Below, in pieces: positions 3,710 to 5,946 of a DNA stretch of 5,946 nt. The stretch spans positions 1-5,946 of the forward strand of contig JADHVS010000261.1 in assembly GCA_016783865.1 (NCBI GenBank), given 5' to 3'. Every line of letters starts with the position of its first letter. Position 1 is the stretch's first letter. The stretch is from Bacteroidales bacterium. GTDB lineage: Bacteria; Bacteroidota; Bacteroidia; Bacteroidales; SM23-62. Under the pieces are notes generated by a model. It saw only the letters and a list, made by a program, of their open reading frames with translations, made no database searches and had not been told where the DNA came from. The position numbers and the translations under genes were made by a program.

Positions 3710-5946
3710 TTAATTAGCTGAATCTTCCATTTCGGCCAGTTTTTCCCTTGCATTGATAGCAGGTTCATAATCCGGATCAGCATTTTCCCAGGTATTCAGT
3801 GCCCTTTTAAGATGCTCCAGCGCATCTTCGTCCTTGCCTGTATCAAAATACAAAAGGGCCATTTCGTAATTAGCTTTCGGCTGGAATGGATGGACAGCTA
3901 ATGCCATTTTAATATGTTCTTCAGCCTTCTTAAGATCAGTAGTCTTTCTGTAGCACCGTCCCAGAAGAAAGTGAATACTTGAATTTGTAGGTTCCAGTGC
4001 TAATTGTTTACTATAGGACTCAATGGCCTGTTCATGCTCTCCTTTTAGTTCATGAATTCTTCCTTGCGCATTCAAAATTATCGTTCTATTGGCCTCAGCA
4101 TGTGAAGCCTGAATAATTGCCTCTGCTTCACTAAGATATTTTTCAGCATTTTGAATATCCTCCTGTTCCAGGTATATATCAAGATAACCAAATGGGATGA
4201 TTTGATCGAGTGGGGGACCGAGTTGTTCTTCAGCAGTTTTAATTAATTGGAAGGCATAGTCACTTTTACCCGCTTTAATATATTTACCCAATGATTCAAA
4301 TTTCTTGTTCAATATAACGTATGGTGGTGCGATTTGCTCCATTTCCGCAAATTTAAGGTCCATGGTTTCAACCGATTTGTCAATCTGCCCTCTCATATAG
4401 TAGTAATCTTCCATGCTTTTGAATACGTGGTATCTATCTTCAGGGCCTTCACAACTTTCCATTATTTTATTGTATTCCTCTAATGCCTGGCTAAAATGTC
4501 CTAATTCAGATTCAATATCTGCAAGCAAAAGAAGAACGGAAATATTATCAGGTTCAATAAGCAGGGCTTTTTTATAGTTTGATTTGGCTTGTTCATAATC
4601 TCCCGAAAGACTGTATAAATTTCCTATTTCTAAGAAGGATTTAATGTTGTTTGGGAATTCATTCAAATATTGCTGATAGTATTTCAGGGCCTCGTCGAAT
4701 TCACCAACATCTGCATATATTTCGCCGATTTTCAAGAGCAGATCATATTGTCCCGGATCAAGACTCAAAATCTTTTTATACTCAGCCAATTCATTATCCT
4801 TTTGATTTCTGATCATATAAAGGATGGCCAGGACGTTATGGGCCTTCAAATCAGCGGGATACAATTCAACCCAGTTTTTTGCCACATCCAATGCCATTTC
4901 CGGTTCCTGTTTTATTCCGTAGTAGTAATCATGTTTGACAGCAAATTGCAACCTTTCCGGTAATTTATACAGATGCTGCATTAAAGGCTGAAATGTTTGC
5001 ATGTATTTTTGTCCCTGGCTTGTTAGCGCATAGAACAAGTAAAGATTTAAATAAGCAAAGGCGAAAGTTTCATCCTCCCGGATTGATTGCTCAAGAAGTC
5101 CTAATCCTTTTGCCCAGTTATTTTCAAAGGCAACGGCGTTATATCCGTTAAAAAAATTTGTCAGGGCAGGAATTGAATTTGTTAAGATTTCTGAAACCGG
5201 AAGATCCTCTGTATTCTCAATATGCTGTAAAGGAATTTCCAGCTCATCCTTTAGCCAGACATTAATTTCGTCTACCAGGATAAAAAGATCTTCTCCGGAA
5301 AATAAATTCTCTTTCAATAATTTAGCCGTCTTTGTATTATAGAGTGAAATTTGAATAGAATATTGATTATCCTGTACATTGATCGTTCCTGATGTAAAAT
5401 ATTCCATGTAAAGTTCACCGGCAATTTTCTTCTTTAGAGTCATGGGAATGTTAATAGCATCCGGAAATCCGGCCTCTTGAATTTTATCGTAAAAATCATA
5501 TGTAGATTTAATATCAACATATATATCTTGCGATAAATCGTATTGAAGCATATTTGGGAAGGCATGCATTAACCAGTCAATGGACTGATCTCCTGATTCA
5601 TTTTCCATCGAAAACATGGCTACTTTTTTGCGAAATTCACTTTTAGGTATCAACCGTTCAACCCGCTGTCCTTGTTCATCCATTAAAGTCACTGTGGTTG
5701 TAGTAGCTCCCAGCTCCCTTCCGTTGAACACGAAGAAAAGAATGGCTACAGCTGCCACAAGGTTTGCAGGTATCCCGATTTTCTCAATCCTGACCCATTT
5801 ATCCGGACCGGGCTTGCCGTGATAATATGCCAGAAGTAACACAGTGGGAATCATTGATGCCATGGCAACCATCGCAAACTCTACCAGATGGGGTGATAGG
5901 GGATAGCGTTTTACCAGCCAGTCAATGAATTCAATTATTATCCAGC
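3710..5946 (-). CDS. Membrane-anchored TolB-like/TPR protein (5' end outside window)
   Basis: The gene runs off the right edge. An in-frame ATG at 5870-5872 gives 720 residues, but the frame stays open to 5946, and the 24 extra residues (including IIEFIDWLVKRYPLSPHLVEF) look like real protein, so the native start lies further upstream. In the numbering of the 720-residue form, two hydrophobic segments (about 6-18 and 34-50) anchor the protein in the inner membrane. A 30-residue linker leads to a TolB/FlgO-like domain at about 80-205. It starts at KVAMFSMENESGDQSIDWL and later reads FTSGTINVQDNQYSIQISLY, as in the N-terminal domains of many CadC- and cyclase-like regulators. TPR repeats follow at about 342-374, 376-408, 410-442, 444-476, 594-628, 630-662 and 664-696, with helical repeats of less certain type between. 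No DNA-binding, kinase or cyclase domain is visible in the window. It is probably a scaffold or sensor for protein contacts; the ligand and partners are unknown. The stop is TAA-free at the C-terminus EMEDSAN, directly before 3710. Confidence 0.88.
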   Translation of the reverse strand, partial: WIIIEFIDWLVKRYPLSPHLVEFAMVAMASMIPTVLLLAYYHGKPGPDKWVRIEKIGIPANLVAAVAILFFVFNGRELGATTTTVTLMDEQGQRVERLIPKSEFRKKVAMFSMENESGDQSIDWLMHAFPNMLQYDLSQDIYVDIKSTYDFYDKIQEAGFPDAINIPMTLKKKIAGELYMEYFTSGTINVQDNQYSIQISLYNTKTAKLLKENLFSGEDLFILVDEINVWLKDELEIPLQHIENTEDLPVSEILTNSIPALTNFFNGYNAVAFENNWAKGLGLLEQSIREDETFAFAYLNLYLFYALTSQGQKYMQTFQPLMQHLYKLPERLQFAVKHDYYYGIKQEPEMALDVAKNWVELYPADLKAHNVLAILYMIRNQKDNELAEYKKILSLDPGQYDLLLKIGEIYADVGEFDEALKYYQQYLNEFPNNIKSFLEIGNLYSLSGDYEQAKSNYKKALLIEPDNISVLLLLADIESELGHFSQALEEYNKIMESCEGPEDRYHVFKSMEDYYYMRGQIDKSVETMDLKFAEMEQIAPPYVILNKKFESLGKYIKAGKSDYAFQLIKTAEEQLGPPLDQIIPFGYLDIYLEQEDIQNAEKYLSEAEAIIQASHAEANRTIILNAQGRIHELKGEHEQAIESYSKQLALEPTNSSIHFLLGRCYRKTTDLKKAEEHIKMALAVHPFQPKANYEMALLYFDTGKDEDALEHLKRALNTWENADPDYEPAINAREKLAEMEDSAN

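Noticed and set aside
5616..5822. Plus-strand frame of 68 codons inside the TPR gene
   Set aside because: It is the antisense of a well-supported coding region and has no protein features of its own.

Overview
The window looks like a piece of a Bacteroidota chromosome, probably a free-living or environmental relative of the Bacteroidales/Marinilabiliales. This rests on the style of the FtsX-type permease C-terminus, the A-rich leaders without clear Shine-Dalgarno sequences, the small exported and lipoprotein genes, and a membrane-anchored TolB-like/TPR protein of a kind I associate with this phylum. The lineage call is inference from protein style; no rRNA or other marker gene is present.

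Layout from left to right. Bases 4-33 hold a four-copy heptamer repeat that overlaps the stop codon of a small minus-strand cupin gene (29-364). Fifteen bases upstream of that gene is the 3' part of a minus-strand ABC-transporter permease (380 to about 952). It is cut off abruptly and abuts a plus-strand stretch in which a serine-hydrolase (beta-lactamase family) fragment runs directly, in one frame, into the C-terminal part of an outer-membrane beta-barrel protein (ends 1489). These pieces form a gene-fragment mosaic and not a normal gene. Bases 1490-1720 hold no convincing gene, but contain a GC-rich island with two small hairpins. A small secreted protein gene (1721-2239, plus) follows.

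A decaying 10-bp tandem repeat (2281-2320) leads to the end of an intact uracil phosphoribosyltransferase gene, upp (2322-2942, minus). A 122-bp divergent intergenic region, ending in three copies of an 8-bp repeat placed against the start codon, separates upp from an acidic lipoprotein gene (3065-3541, plus). Between the convergent ends of the lipoprotein gene and the last gene lies a paired palindromic element (3592-3660). A large minus-strand gene for a membrane-anchored TolB-like/TPR protein fills 3710 to the right edge, and its true start lies outside the window.

The genes do not form an evident pathway. upp is housekeeping pyrimidine salvage. The other intact products are an isolated cupin, two small envelope or secreted proteins and one sensor- or scaffold-like membrane protein. 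I see no defence system, CRISPR array, transposase, tRNA or rRNA. The main points of interest are the fragment mosaic at 938-1489, the three unrelated short tandem repeats that each touch a gene boundary, and the paired palindrome at 3592-3660.
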